Source: Fibrobacter succinogenes
GTDB lineage: Bacteria > Fibrobacterota > Fibrobacteria > Fibrobacterales > Fibrobacteraceae
Assembly (NCBI GenBank): GCA_902791475.1
Contig: CADAWC010000006.1
Span: forward strand, 46,119-110,118
DNA length: 64,000 bases
Reading direction: 5' to 3'
The translations under genes and the position numbers were made by a program. Positions 17,150 to 25,403 of the stretch are shown here, piece by piece. Each line of letters starts with the position of its first letter. Position 1 is the stretch's first letter. The notes beneath the pieces were generated by a model, which saw nothing but the letters and a program-made list of their open reading frames with translations, ran no database searches and was not told where the DNA came from.

Positions 17150-17700
17150 TTGGCCGTTTCGAACTTGTAGATTTCGGAAGTGCCCTGCTTGTCAACAGCG
17201 TCGGCCTGCTTCATTTCCGGTTCCATGAAGAAAATGGACGGGAGCGTTAAAGTAACGTCATTGCCACTGACAACAATGGATGGGGTGACCGTAATGGAGC
17301 TCTTTTCCATGCATTCGTTGCCGATTTTTGCAACGAGCGTGAGCGATGTGCCTGCGATGCTCCAGTCGCCGTAGGTCTTTCCGGTGCCGGTGATGCAATC
17401 GGCCTTGCTCAAACTGGAGTTGACAAATTCGAATTTATTGACGTTCTTGGCATCGACATAGAACTTGAGCGTTGCCGGGCTTGCGGTTAAGTCGTGGCTC
17501 GGGTCGATGATGTGCACGACGTCTTCTCCAACGGCTCTTGTGATGGTCGGTCCGTTGATGCTCCAGGTGCCCATAAGGCAATCTGCAGAAAGTCCTGCGG
17601 AGCACTGCTGTGCTTTGGACGGAGGGGTGGTTGTCGAATCATCGCCGCAAGCGACGAGCATGGCGGCTGTAGCAAGGGTTGCCAAAATTTTGATTGTCAT
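17146..17700 (-). CDS. Lipoprotein of unknown function
   Basis: 184 residues with lipobox 'AAMLVACGDDS', a short Thr/Pro linker, then a compact domain beginning 'CSAGLSADCLMGTWSINGP' and ending 'GTSEIYKFETAN'. 'GTWSI' followed by strands and a 'GDWSIAGTSLTLVAK' repeat is reminiscent of lipocalin-like folds, but I cannot assign a family. Several Cys residues could form disulfides. Its GAGGATTTTATG leader is identical to that of the lipoprotein gene at 10338. It converges on the TgpA gene with a 4-bp overlap of stop codons. Confidence 0.7.
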   Translation of the reverse strand: MTIKILATLATAAMLVACGDDSTTTPPSKAQQCSAGLSADCLMGTWSINGPTITRAVGEDVVHIIDPSHDLTASPATLKFYVDAKNVNKFEFVNSSLSKADCITGTGKTYGDWSIAGTSLTLVAKIGNECMEKSSITVTPSIVVSGNDVTLTLPSIFFMEPEMKQADAVDKQGTSEIYKFETAN

Positions 17701-17780
17701 AAAATCCTCTTTTTAGTGGGAATATATATAAAAAATTCAATGTTGCAGAACCCTACAACGCGATTTTCCAAAGATTTAAC

Positions 17781-17840
17781 ATTCACTTGTGAATTGAAAA
17801 TATATTAAGGGGTGTTGTTGGGAGGCTTTTTTGCGCCTCA
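17781..17840 (+). promoter_or_regulatory. Palindrome, promoter-like element and leader hairpin upstream of CE6 gene
   Basis: ATTCAC-TT-GTGAAT (17781-17794) is a perfect 6-bp-arm palindrome placed 6 bp before a TATATT (17801-17806) that could be a -10 element, so it could be an operator. Downstream, GAGGC / GCCTC (about 17821-17838) forms a small hairpin ending next to the AAGGAG ribosome binding site. Confidence 0.4.
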
Positions 17841-17851
17841 AGGAGTGTTAG

Positions 17852-19096
17852 ATGAAAGTCTTGCGTTTCGTGAGCTTGTTTTTCGGTTTGGGTTTTGCTG
17901 TTTCGGCAAATGCAGCTCCAGACCCAAATTTCCACATTTATCTTGCGTTTGGCCAATCCAATATGGAAGGGCAGGCCAATATCGAAAGCCAGGATAAAAC
18001 GGTCGATAAACGTTTCCAGGTGCTTTGGACCACGAACGAGACTAACTGCGGCAAAAAATTGGGCAAATGGTCCGATGCCGTTCCGCCGCTGGCGAGTTGC
18101 AGCAGTAAACTTGGACCGGCAGACTATTTTGGCCGCACGATGGTTGAAAAAACGGACTCCCAGATTCGGGTCGGTATCGTAGATGTGGCCGTGGCCGGTT
18201 GTAGTATCCAGTTATTTGATTCACCGGTTAGCCAGAGCTATATGAATCAGCAGGCGGGCTGGTTTAAGCAGAGAGTCGAAGCCTATGGCGGAAAGCCTTA
18301 CGAGCGCCTGATTGAGATGGCAAAGAAAGCGCAGGAAGATGGCGTCATCAAGGGTATCATCTTCCACCAAGGCGAAACGGATGCGGGTGATGGCCAGTGG
18401 CCCTCCAAGGTCAAAAAGGTTTACGATAACATTATTAAGGATTTGGGTCTTGGCAATGATGTGCCGTTCCTTGCTGGCGAAGTGTTGCGCAGCGGCTCTA
18501 GCAGGGGGGCGAACAATAACATTGCAAAGCTCCCGCAGCAGTCAAAAAACTTTTATGTGATTTCATCTGAAGGCTTTAACCAGGCGCTTGGCGATGGGCA
18601 GAATGTGCATTTTACATCGCAGGAATACCGTGACTTTGGCAAGCGCTATGCTGAAAAGATGATTGAGGTTCTGGGCGATAAAATCAAGCCTGTTGCGGCT
18701 GCGTCTAGCAGTAGCGAAGCTCCGTCGAGTTCTTCTGTGGAATCGAGCTCGTCAGAATCGAGTTCGTCTGTGGCGGAAAGTTCGTCGAGTGTTGTTGCTT
18801 CTTCAAACTCGACTGTAGGCGGAATCGTCATCCCGAATGCAATGTATTCTGTGTCTGTTGGTCGTGTTGCGTTTGCAGGTGATTTTGTACAAGTGCCTCT
18901 ATCTCTATCGAAAGCGGGCTTTGTGAATATTCGCCTTTATTCTGTGCTCGGTACGGAGGTGGCTAGTGTAAGTCGCTTATTGAGCTCGGGATTGAGTAAT
19001 GTTTTGATCTCTAAGCGAAAAGTACCTGCGGGCGTTTATATGATGAGTGTGATGACTTCGTCATCATACATTGTGCAGCGCGTGAATTTACAATAA
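17852..19096 (+). CDS. Acetylxylan esterase, carbohydrate esterase family 6 (SASA domain), secreted
   Basis: 414 residues: signal peptide ending 'VSANAA', catalytic SASA-type domain (about 22-280), Ser/Glu linker (about 285-325) and a C-terminal sorting-like domain ('FVNIRLYSVLGTEVASVS', 'VPAGVYMMSVM'). The nucleophile Ser is in 'AFGQSNMEGQ'; 'GIIFHQGETDAGDG' is the second conserved block; the likely catalytic His is in 'NVHFTSQEYRDFG'. CE6 enzymes remove acetyl groups from xylan so that xylanases can act, fitting the GH10 and CE15 genes nearby. A strong ribosome site (AAGGAG) precedes the ATG. A terminator follows at 19117. Confidence 0.9.
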   Translation: MKVLRFVSLFFGLGFAVSANAAPDPNFHIYLAFGQSNMEGQANIESQDKTVDKRFQVLWTTNETNCGKKLGKWSDAVPPLASCSSKLGPADYFGRTMVEKTDSQIRVGIVDVAVAGCSIQLFDSPVSQSYMNQQAGWFKQRVEAYGGKPYERLIEMAKKAQEDGVIKGIIFHQGETDAGDGQWPSKVKKVYDNIIKDLGLGNDVPFLAGEVLRSGSSRGANNNIAKLPQQSKNFYVISSEGFNQALGDGQNVHFTSQEYRDFGKRYAEKMIEVLGDKIKPVAAASSSSEAPSSSSVESSSSESSSSVAESSSSVVASSNSTVGGIVIPNAMYSVSVGRVAFAGDFVQVPLSLSKAGFVNIRLYSVLGTEVASVSRLLSSGLSNVLISKRKVPAGVYMMSVMTSSSYIVQRVNLQ

Positions 19097-19116
19097 TAAG
19101 TTCTCCTCAATGCTAA

Positions 19117-19150
19117 GGGCTCCGTGATTTTCACGGGGCTCTTTCTTTAT
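19117..19150 (+). terminator. Intrinsic terminator after CE6 gene
   Basis: GGGCTCCGTG / CACGGGGCTC stem (10 bp with two G-U pairs) and ATTTT loop, followed by TTTCTTTATT. Confidence 0.75.
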
Positions 19151-19187
19151 TGCGTTGTCATCCCGGCCAATGCGTCGGAATCTCCTT

Positions 19188-19865
19188 TTACACTATACTC
19201 ACAATTTCCAGTTCGTTGCCGATGACTTTGAACTTGACTTCAAATTCGGCAAAGTTGAATCCATAAACGCGCTCGGGATCGTTCTGGTAAGCGGGGCGCG
19301 GGTCCTGTTCCAAGACTTCGATAAGTGCGGTACGTTTGTCTGCACTTAGCTTTGCGAGCGCTTCGGGATTCTTGACGTGAACTTTGTTCTGCTTCACGGC
19401 ATCTGCAAAACCGCCAATGGCTTCGGGGTGTGCGTCCGTGTAGGGAAGGTACGGCTTGATGTCTACAATTGGGGTGCCATCCATGAGGTCTGCGCCGCTA
19501 ACGACTATTTCCGGACCTTCGGGCGTGTCGAGGTTGATGCTTTCAATTTTCACGCAAGAAAGTGCAACCGGATTCGGGCGAAAACTCGAACGTGTGGCGA
19601 AAACGCCAAGGCGCTTGTTCCCGCCGAGTTTAGGCGGGCGCACTGTCGGGCTCCACGTGCTGCGGATATTCTCCGAAAAAATCCACATGATCCACAAGTG
19701 GCTAAAGCCCTCGATACCCCGGAGTGCATCAGCATTGCGAAATTCCGGCTCAAAGCGTATCGTGGAACACAAGTTCTGCACAAGCCCGCTCTGTCGCGGG
19801 ATGCCGAACTTCTCGCGAAAATCGCTTTTGATACGCGCAATGATTTTAAACGTCAGTTCTTGCAT
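19188..19865 (-). CDS. trmO: tRNA (adenine(37)-N6)-methyltransferase TrmO (TsaA/YaeB family)
   Basis: 225 residues, normal for the family. The conserved TsaA core is visible: 'FGIPRQSGLVQNLCSTIRF', 'IEGFSHLWIMWIF', 'RLGVFATRSSFRPNPVALSC' and 'LMDGTPIVDIKPYLPYTDA'. TrmO methylates t6A37 of certain tRNAs using S-adenosylmethionine. It is a single cytoplasmic gene on the minus strand between CE6 and GH74 with no operon partner. Confidence 0.93.
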   Translation of the reverse strand: MQELTFKIIARIKSDFREKFGIPRQSGLVQNLCSTIRFEPEFRNADALRGIEGFSHLWIMWIFSENIRSTWSPTVRPPKLGGNKRLGVFATRSSFRPNPVALSCVKIESINLDTPEGPEIVVSGADLMDGTPIVDIKPYLPYTDAHPEAIGGFADAVKQNKVHVKNPEALAKLSADKRTALIEVLEQDPRPAYQNDPERVYGFNFAEFEVKFKVIGNELEIVSIV

Positions 19866-19890
19866 CGAAAATTGCCAAACATTAAATTCT

Positions 19891-19949
19891 TTGTCATGCC
19901 CGCTGGAGCCTGTGCTGAGCGCAGTCGAAGTAAGCGGGCATTTCCTTTA
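19891..19949. repeat. 59-bp direct repeat, copy 1
   Basis: It begins TTGTCATGCCCGCTGGAGCC and is 58/59 identical to the copy at 20046-20104. The ends ATGCCCGCT and AGCGGGCAT are complementary, so each copy can fold into a hairpin; the centre contains GCTGAGCGCAGTCGAAG. Confidence 0.85.
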
Positions 19950-19958
19950 TAACATAGC

Positions 19959-20010
19959 AAAAAAGAAAGGCCAGAGTTTGCAAGCGTTCGCTTTGGACTC
20001 TAGCCTTTTT
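19959..20010 (-). terminator. Intrinsic terminator of GH74 gene
   Basis: AGGCCAGAGT (19968-19977) pairs with ACTCTAGCCT (19997-20006), with one mismatch and an inner AAGCG/CGCTT. The minus strand ends in a T-rich run. It sits between the two 59-bp direct repeats. Confidence 0.6.
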
Positions 20011-20045
20011 AAGTGTGGGATTGATGATTATTGAAACTTTTGTTG

Positions 20046-20104
20046 TTGTCATGCCCGCTGGAGCCTGTGCTGAGCGCAGTCGAAGTAAGCGGGCATCTCC
20101 TTTA
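20046..20104. repeat. 59-bp direct repeat, copy 2
   Basis: It differs from copy 1 at one base (T to C after GGGCAT). It ends 7 bp before the GH74 stop codon. Confidence 0.85.
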
Positions 20105-20111
20105 ATGCGTT

Positions 20112-22676
20112 TTATTTAATCGCAATCGCTTTTTTTAAAAGCAACTTGCCGTTAGCACCGACAACCTTTGCGATGTACTTGCCGCTCGGGAGCTTTTTGA
20201 GGCTTACGCTTCTGTTGCCGTTCACGTCTGCAGTGAGGAGCGTCTTGCCGTTCAGCGCGATAACTTCAAGCTTGCTTTCGCTCGGAACATTCACCTGCAA
20301 AGTTCTATTCTGCTGCGTGAGTGTTGCCTTGCCAATGTTGAGTGCTACCTTGTTGAGGCCGGTGGGCGGAACTTCGACAAATTCAGTGCCTTCCGGAGCG
20401 CCCACGATTGTGCCACGACCCACAGTGCTCATGTACACAACGCCGAAGGTGTTCATGTCGCCTTGAACGAAGTTCCCGTTGCCCGGACCGCCGAACTGGT
20501 GCTTGTCATCGTTTATGCGTTCAAAAGTCTTGCATTTATCGGTGCTACGGTAGATGCCAATCGGATCGCCAGACTTTGCGGCTCCCCAGATAAAGATGGT
20601 CTCGTAGTCGGCTCCTTCCTTAGCTTTGCCGATACCCACGGCAATTGCGGTTGAAGCGCCTTCGCAACGGTTCCAGGACTTGCCACCGTCTTCCGTGTAG
20701 GCGAGGCCGTATTCCGTGAAGCCTTTCGGCTGCCAGACTTGAGCCTGGTCCATCGGAACCCACAGATGTCCTTCTCTCTTGGGAACGGTGCGGATGAGGC
20801 CGCCACCGTTGTAGTATTCGCTAGCCTGTTCGTTCTGCAAACGGGCTTCAGCTTCTGCAAAAGTCTTGCCGCCGTCGGTAGATCTGTAAAGCGAACCCAT
20901 GCCGCCCATCACATAGAACGTTTTAGGATCCACCGGGTCTGCGACGATGCGGGAATAGTTTGTCTGCGTTCCGGTTTCAACAGCGGTCCAAGAGGCGCCA
21001 TTGTCGTCGGAACGATAGACTGTTGCGCCCTGGTCGGGACGGTGCAGCATGATTTTGCCGTCAGCAGAAAGTACCACCAAGCCCTTCGGGCCCTTGAGTG
21101 TGGTCTTTACGCTATCCCAGGTCTTGCCCATGTCATCGCTGCGGTACATCACGTTGAAGTTCTGCGAATCGTACTTGCCGTAAACGGTAATCACGCCTGT
21201 GCGCACCAAACTTCCGGTGAGCGGAGCGTAACCCATGCTTTCGGTCGTGCCGATGGTCGGCTTGTGGCGCTGGGCGCTCTGCTTGATGTCCGTATAGACG
21301 GCGCCGTCGTAGTCACCGATGGCGGTGACCAGCGGGCCTCCCGGAATGCTCACGATGTCGAGGGGCACAGTCTCTTCGATACCCTTGGACATAAACTTCC
21401 AAAGGGGAACCTTTGCGGAGACGTCTTCGGTCATGAAGATGCCATTACCGCTAGTGACCCAGGCCTGCTTGTTGTTGAACGGGTTGATTTCAAGAGAACC
21501 CGCCCAGTGGATGGCGTTGCCCGGGATCCAGTCGGTGCCGTTCGCGTCGATGTTCGGGATGTCGTTGTAGTGCTGGCCGTGATTCCAAGTCTTGCCGCCG
21601 TCTGTGGTGGCATAGATGCGGTCGCCGTAGTTTTCCTTTTCGTCTTTGGTCACGTGGCGGCCGGTGTACTTGCCCAATGTCGAAATCACAATGTGGTTCT
21701 TGTCCTTGGGGTCAATGGCGACGCCGCCGTAAGAGCTCTTGTCCTTTTCGTAGCTCTTGGTGGTGCTGCCTTCGTGTTCCACGGAATCGCTCGGGGTAAG
21801 GTCGGTCCACGTGCCTCCAGCGATATTGTACTTGTAAAAACCACCACTTGCGATGTTATACGGACCGGGGCCGTCAGCAAATGTCACGTACATGTCGCCG
21901 TCGACAATCTTTGCACGGTGCGGCATGAGTCCAGTGGGAACGCCTTTGACAACTTCCCAGGTAGCGCCGCCGTCGTGGCTTACTTGCAAATTATCCTTGG
22001 TTTCGGAAATGCCGATGTAGATGGTCTTGGTGGAACCGTCGGCGTTCTTGCCCTGCGATTCGTCGAACATCACGAAGCTGATGCCGTTCACGCCGTTCAG
22101 GCTGGATTCTGTGGCGGTCGAGAGCGCGACCTTGTAGGCGCTTGTCCAAGTTTTACCGTAGTCAGTACTTTTGTAAAGGCCTTTGGTACGGCTGCCGCAG
22201 AAAATGATGTTTCCCTTGTTGGGGTCCACGGCGAGCTTTTCGCCGGTCTGGCGGCCCATGCCGTTACCGTGGGCGAGCATTTCCACATAGCTAGTGTCCC
22301 AGGTGGCGCCGAAGTCTTCACTGCGGAGCACAGCCGTGCGGCCCTTGCTAAAATAGCCAGTACCCGCAAGAACGTAAATGCGCTTGGGGTCGTTCGGGTC
22401 GAGAGCGAAAGCTTCGGTACCGTAAAGGCCCTTGTCGTTTTCCGAGATGAAGTCCATCAGCGGAATCCAGGTTTTGTTTTCAAAGTCAAAGCGGTAAATG
22501 CCACCCACGTCGGTGCGGGCGTAAAGCAAATTCTCGGCCTTGGGGTGGAACATCACGGCAGAAACGAATCCACCGCCGTCAAAGCGGACGTTGCCCCATT
22601 CGTACTTTTCGGCGTTAGCGGTCGTGGCAAGAGCTGCCAAAGTGGCGATGCCGATCAATGAAATTTTACCAAACAT
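20112..22676 (-). CDS. GH74 xyloglucanase, secreted, with C-terminal sorting-like domain
   Basis: 854 residues: signal peptide ('MFGKISLIGIATLAALATTANA'), two seven-bladed propeller halves with repeated 'STDGGKTW'-like Asp-box motifs, and a C-terminal domain ('LEVIALNGKTLLTADV', 'LPSGKYIAKVV'). GH74 catalytic aspartates are expected in 'YARTDVGGIYRF' near the N-terminus and in 'TAIGDYDGAVYTD' mid-protein, and both are present. GH74 enzymes cut the beta-1,4-glucan backbone of xyloglucan. GGAGACG precedes the ATG. With GH10, CE6 and CE15 genes it shows a hemicellulose-directed secretome, although the genes are not one operon. Confidence 0.93.
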   Translation of the reverse strand: MFGKISLIGIATLAALATTANAEKYEWGNVRFDGGGFVSAVMFHPKAENLLYARTDVGGIYRFDFENKTWIPLMDFISENDKGLYGTEAFALDPNDPKRIYVLAGTGYFSKGRTAVLRSEDFGATWDTSYVEMLAHGNGMGRQTGEKLAVDPNKGNIIFCGSRTKGLYKSTDYGKTWTSAYKVALSTATESSLNGVNGISFVMFDESQGKNADGSTKTIYIGISETKDNLQVSHDGGATWEVVKGVPTGLMPHRAKIVDGDMYVTFADGPGPYNIASGGFYKYNIAGGTWTDLTPSDSVEHEGSTTKSYEKDKSSYGGVAIDPKDKNHIVISTLGKYTGRHVTKDEKENYGDRIYATTDGGKTWNHGQHYNDIPNIDANGTDWIPGNAIHWAGSLEINPFNNKQAWVTSGNGIFMTEDVSAKVPLWKFMSKGIEETVPLDIVSIPGGPLVTAIGDYDGAVYTDIKQSAQRHKPTIGTTESMGYAPLTGSLVRTGVITVYGKYDSQNFNVMYRSDDMGKTWDSVKTTLKGPKGLVVLSADGKIMLHRPDQGATVYRSDDNGASWTAVETGTQTNYSRIVADPVDPKTFYVMGGMGSLYRSTDGGKTFAEAEARLQNEQASEYYNGGGLIRTVPKREGHLWVPMDQAQVWQPKGFTEYGLAYTEDGGKSWNRCEGASTAIAVGIGKAKEGADYETIFIWGAAKSGDPIGIYRSTDKCKTFERINDDKHQFGGPGNGNFVQGDMNTFGVVYMSTVGRGTIVGAPEGTEFVEVPPTGLNKVALNIGKATLTQQNRTLQVNVPSESKLEVIALNGKTLLTADVNGNRSVSLKKLPSGKYIAKVVGANGKLLLKKAIAIK

Positions 22677-22954
22677 ATCGTCTCCGTTGGAATTTTGAGA
22701 ACAATTAAAACCCTTATAACTATAGCTAATATATATAAATATTTGAAAAAGCGGTTCTTATATAAACCTTAATTTGAGAAAATTTTTGAGAACATTTTGG
22801 GCTGGAGTTGGTCATGAAATGTTTTGAAAACCATTCTGTGTTTTAATCATTTTACGCAAAATCGAAAAATTTCCGAAATTTTTTCCTCAAAATAGCGTGT
22901 TAATGTAGTAGGGGCGTGTTCAAAACGCTCCGCTTCACGTAAACAGGGGATCAA

Positions 22955-23841
22955 ATGGACGTTCAAAATAAAAAATGTGCAGACCCGATTCTTGAAAAGC
23001 TTGGACTCGGGCGTTTTTTCCATGGAAATAAACCGCTAGTTTGGATTGCTCAGCCGTACTCGGCTCCCTCGTCATTGCTCGAAGATGTTGCCTCGTATAA
23101 TGCCGAAAAAGGTGATCTTTCTCAGTATTTTGCCAAGGAAGGTGAATTTGGACCTTATGCAAGCCTTCTCTACGACAAGACTTTCAAGAAGGCGTTTTCT
23201 CCGGATACGCATCGCGGAAAACGCAATTTGCTGAACTTGCTAAACGATATTCTTGAGGGACAAATTCCGCAAAAAATCAAGGAGGTAGCTTCGCAACAAC
23301 TAGAGTTGAACGAGTCCGGTAGCAAGGTTTCCAAATTTTCAATTCTTGATTTGCATTGCCGCGATGAACATGGTAATTTTATTGAAATAGAGGTGCAGAT
23401 TCAGCGGGAAACGAATTTTTTGAAGCGTTTGGTGTTTTATTCAAGTCTGATGATTGTGCCGATTTTACGATTATAGAACTTCCGAAGGTTGCGAGGCTGA
23501 TCCGCAAAAGTGATTCGGAGGTAGCCAAGTGGATGTTCATTTTCCGCTATTTGGACCGCCTCAAGGAGCTTCCTCCCGCCCTGAAAACGGAAAAGTTCGA
23601 GGGCTTGCTTCCGTTTGCCAAACTAGCTAGATTTAATAAAAAAGAACTCAAAAGGTACAGGTATATTATGCACTTGAAATGGGACAGATATGCTCAACAG
23701 TTGGCGTTTGCAGAAGACAACCCTGATTTCGTCAAGAAAATCGAGGAAAAGGTGATTGACAAGGTTGAGCGAATGTTGAAGAATGGTGCTTCGATGGATA
23801 AAATTCGGGCATCTTTAGGTCTTTCGAATAATTCCAAGTAG
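22955..23841 (+). pseudogene. Rpn-type PD-(D/E)XK nuclease (transposase_31-like) gene, internally deleted and frameshifted
   Basis: The 5' part (22955-23476) has 'YASLLYDKTFKKAFSPDTH', 'KRNLLNLLNDIL' and the nuclease-like 'SILDLHCRDEHGNFIEIEVQ' (D...ExQ), but runs out of frame after 'RLVFYSS'. A second frame then continues with 'CADFTIIELPKVARL', 'KWMFIFRYLDRLKELP' and 'YRYIMHLKWDRYA' to 23841. Intact family members have a central segment between these two parts that is missing here. Rpn proteins are recombination-promoting nucleases associated with gene duplication and variability. The 3' part is nearly identical over about 230 bp to the copy at 49018-49669. Confidence 0.8.
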
Positions 23842-23877
23842 GCAAAATCGAAGTAATAGAATTCTTTATCAAATAAA

Positions 23878-23911
23878 AATTCCCCGAAATCAGTAGATTT
23901 TCGGGGATTCT
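23878..23911. terminator. Bidirectional intrinsic terminator
   Basis: CCCCGAAATC (23882-23891) and GATTTTCGGGG (23896-23906) form a stem flanked by an A-run and a T-rich tail. It lies between the convergent Rpn remnant and the phosphatase gene. Confidence 0.65.
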
Positions 23912-23950
23912 TGTTAAAAAATGGTAAATGCGGCGCTTGGGGAGCGGTTG

Positions 23951-24991
23951 TTATTCCACGCCGATACCAAGACCTCTGAACGGAACGTATCTGATCTGGT
24001 CCTTGTTGTTGATTATGACGGCAACTCCGGTAAGGAAGTACGGCCAGTGGCTCGTGACATGGTATTTGTAATTTACGGCACCGTTAGAGACGAATACGCT
24101 GAATGGGAGCACAAAGTCGTCATGGGTGCAGATGACTCGGTACTTGTTCATGGAGGCGTAGCTCGGGGCGATGTCTTTCTTGATGATTTCTTCGGATTTT
24201 TCCTTGAGGTCGTAGAAGGCGTCGGCATAGAGATTGTCGTATGCCCAGCCCGAAATTACGAGACGAACGTTTGTTGTGGAGTCTTCGTAGAAACTGTAAC
24301 GTTCTTTATCTTTCTTGTACCAGCTGATGGAATAAAGGCTGGTTGTGTCGTGCGTGAACGTCTGCTGCCCGCGGCCAAGATTGATGTTGTAGCAGGTCTG
24401 TTCTGTGCGGACGTAGTTCGTGTGTGAGTACACAAATTCTTCGGCGCTGATGAGCTTTTTACCGACTGCTCGGGCTTGCCTTACGCCGTCAGACGGCTGA
24501 CCGTTGGATGAGTCTGGTTCGTTTTCCCAATAGGTGAGGGGTGTTTCGCGACCGGTCTGGCCATCGTCGCGTTCACCGTGGCGGATGATGAACACTGCCT
24601 TTTCGTTGCAGCGGACGCTTTTGAATGCATCGGCAATGTCGGCAAGTCCGTTGGTGTCAAGGGGAATGTCGATAACAGGAGTTTCAACGCAACTCGGATC
24701 GAGTTGGGCGGTTCCTGCCGAGGAACTAGACTGAGTCGGCGGAACTTCTACGGAAGAACTGGATTCTCCGATTGGAGCTGTGGCGGAGCTCTCGATTGCG
24801 TCGGCAGAGCTTGCCGGGAGCTGATCTGTAGAAGAGCTAGAAAGCTGTTCCTGCTGTACCTGGCTGCTGGAACTCTGGTTGATGGCCGTGCCGATTGGGG
24901 CTGTGGCGGAGTCGTCGCCGCAGGCTGCCAAGAGCGAGGCGGAGAGGATTGCGCCGGTAAAAGCTAAAGAAATACGGGAAATTTTATGCAT
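23951..24991 (-). CDS. Lipoprotein with histidine phosphatase domain
   Basis: 346 residues: lipobox 'ASLLAACGDDS', a long Ser/Gln/Glu-rich linker (about residues 37-95), then a histidine phosphatase (branch-like) domain. The phosphohistidine motif is 'VFIIRHGERDDG'; the second catalytic His is likely in 'VICTHDDFVLPF'. 'SDGVRQARAVGKKLIS' matches the usual helix after the RHG loop. A surface-anchored phosphatase of this fold could act on phosphorylated sugars or other small substrates, but nothing shows which. The 412-bp upstream region contains three similar hairpins (25151-25359) that could lie in its leader. Confidence 0.82.
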   Translation of the reverse strand: MHKISRISLAFTGAILSASLLAACGDDSATAPIGTAINQSSSSQVQQEQLSSSSTDQLPASSADAIESSATAPIGESSSSVEVPPTQSSSSAGTAQLDPSCVETPVIDIPLDTNGLADIADAFKSVRCNEKAVFIIRHGERDDGQTGRETPLTYWENEPDSSNGQPSDGVRQARAVGKKLISAEEFVYSHTNYVRTEQTCYNINLGRGQQTFTHDTTSLYSISWYKKDKERYSFYEDSTTNVRLVISGWAYDNLYADAFYDLKEKSEEIIKKDIAPSYASMNKYRVICTHDDFVLPFSVFVSNGAVNYKYHVTSHWPYFLTGVAVIINNKDQIRYVPFRGLGIGVE

Positions 24992-25114
24992 TGCGTGAAA
25001 TTCCTTGTTTTTATCCCTCTAAATCTATTTATGTTGAAAGGTTTCTTCAAGTAAATTTTTCCTAAAAACCTTTAAAAAGCTGTTTTTGGATGATTTGGGG
25101 TGAAAATGCGTTTG

Positions 25115-25359
25115 AAAAAGCGCTTAAAAAGCGCTTAAAATGGCGGAACGTGCATATAAAAAGGTCAAAATGATGCTTTTTATATGTATTTTATGAATAA
25201 ATTAATTACTTACTGTAGTGCATGGTGCATATAAAAAGGCTTATTGGGGAGTTTTTATATGCATGGAAAACTACCTGTTTGGATAATTGTATGGTTAATT
25301 TGTACTAGAATTGTGGAAAAATGCATATAAAACCTGAAAAAATGAAGATTTATATGCAT
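25115..25359. repeat. Three similar AT-rich hairpins plus a 12-bp direct repeat, unexplained
   Basis: Stem 1: TGCATATAAAAAG (25151-25163) with CTTTTTATATGTA (25176-25188), one G-U pair. Stem 2: TGCATATAAAAA (25226-25237) with TTTTTATATGCA (25252-25263). Stem 3: ATGCATATAAA (25321-25331) with TTTATATGCAT (25349-25359). Loops are 12-17 nt and differ in sequence, while the arms are nearly the same. Two overlapping copies of AAAAAGCGCTTA (25115-25126, 25126-25137) precede them. No gene is seen in this 412-bp interval (24992-25403). The stems lack the GC core of terminators, so binding sites or RNA elements are more likely. Confidence 0.7.
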
Positions 25360-25403
25360 AGGGCTGTTTTTGAGGGGGCGTTTAACGCAAAAAAACGTGT
25401 TTT

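Noticed and set aside
20739..22661. Long open frame (640 codons) on the plus strand opposite the GH74 gene
   Set aside because: It is an antisense shadow of GH74 caused by codon bias. It has no ribosome site or recognisable domain, and the minus-strand frame is a clear enzyme.
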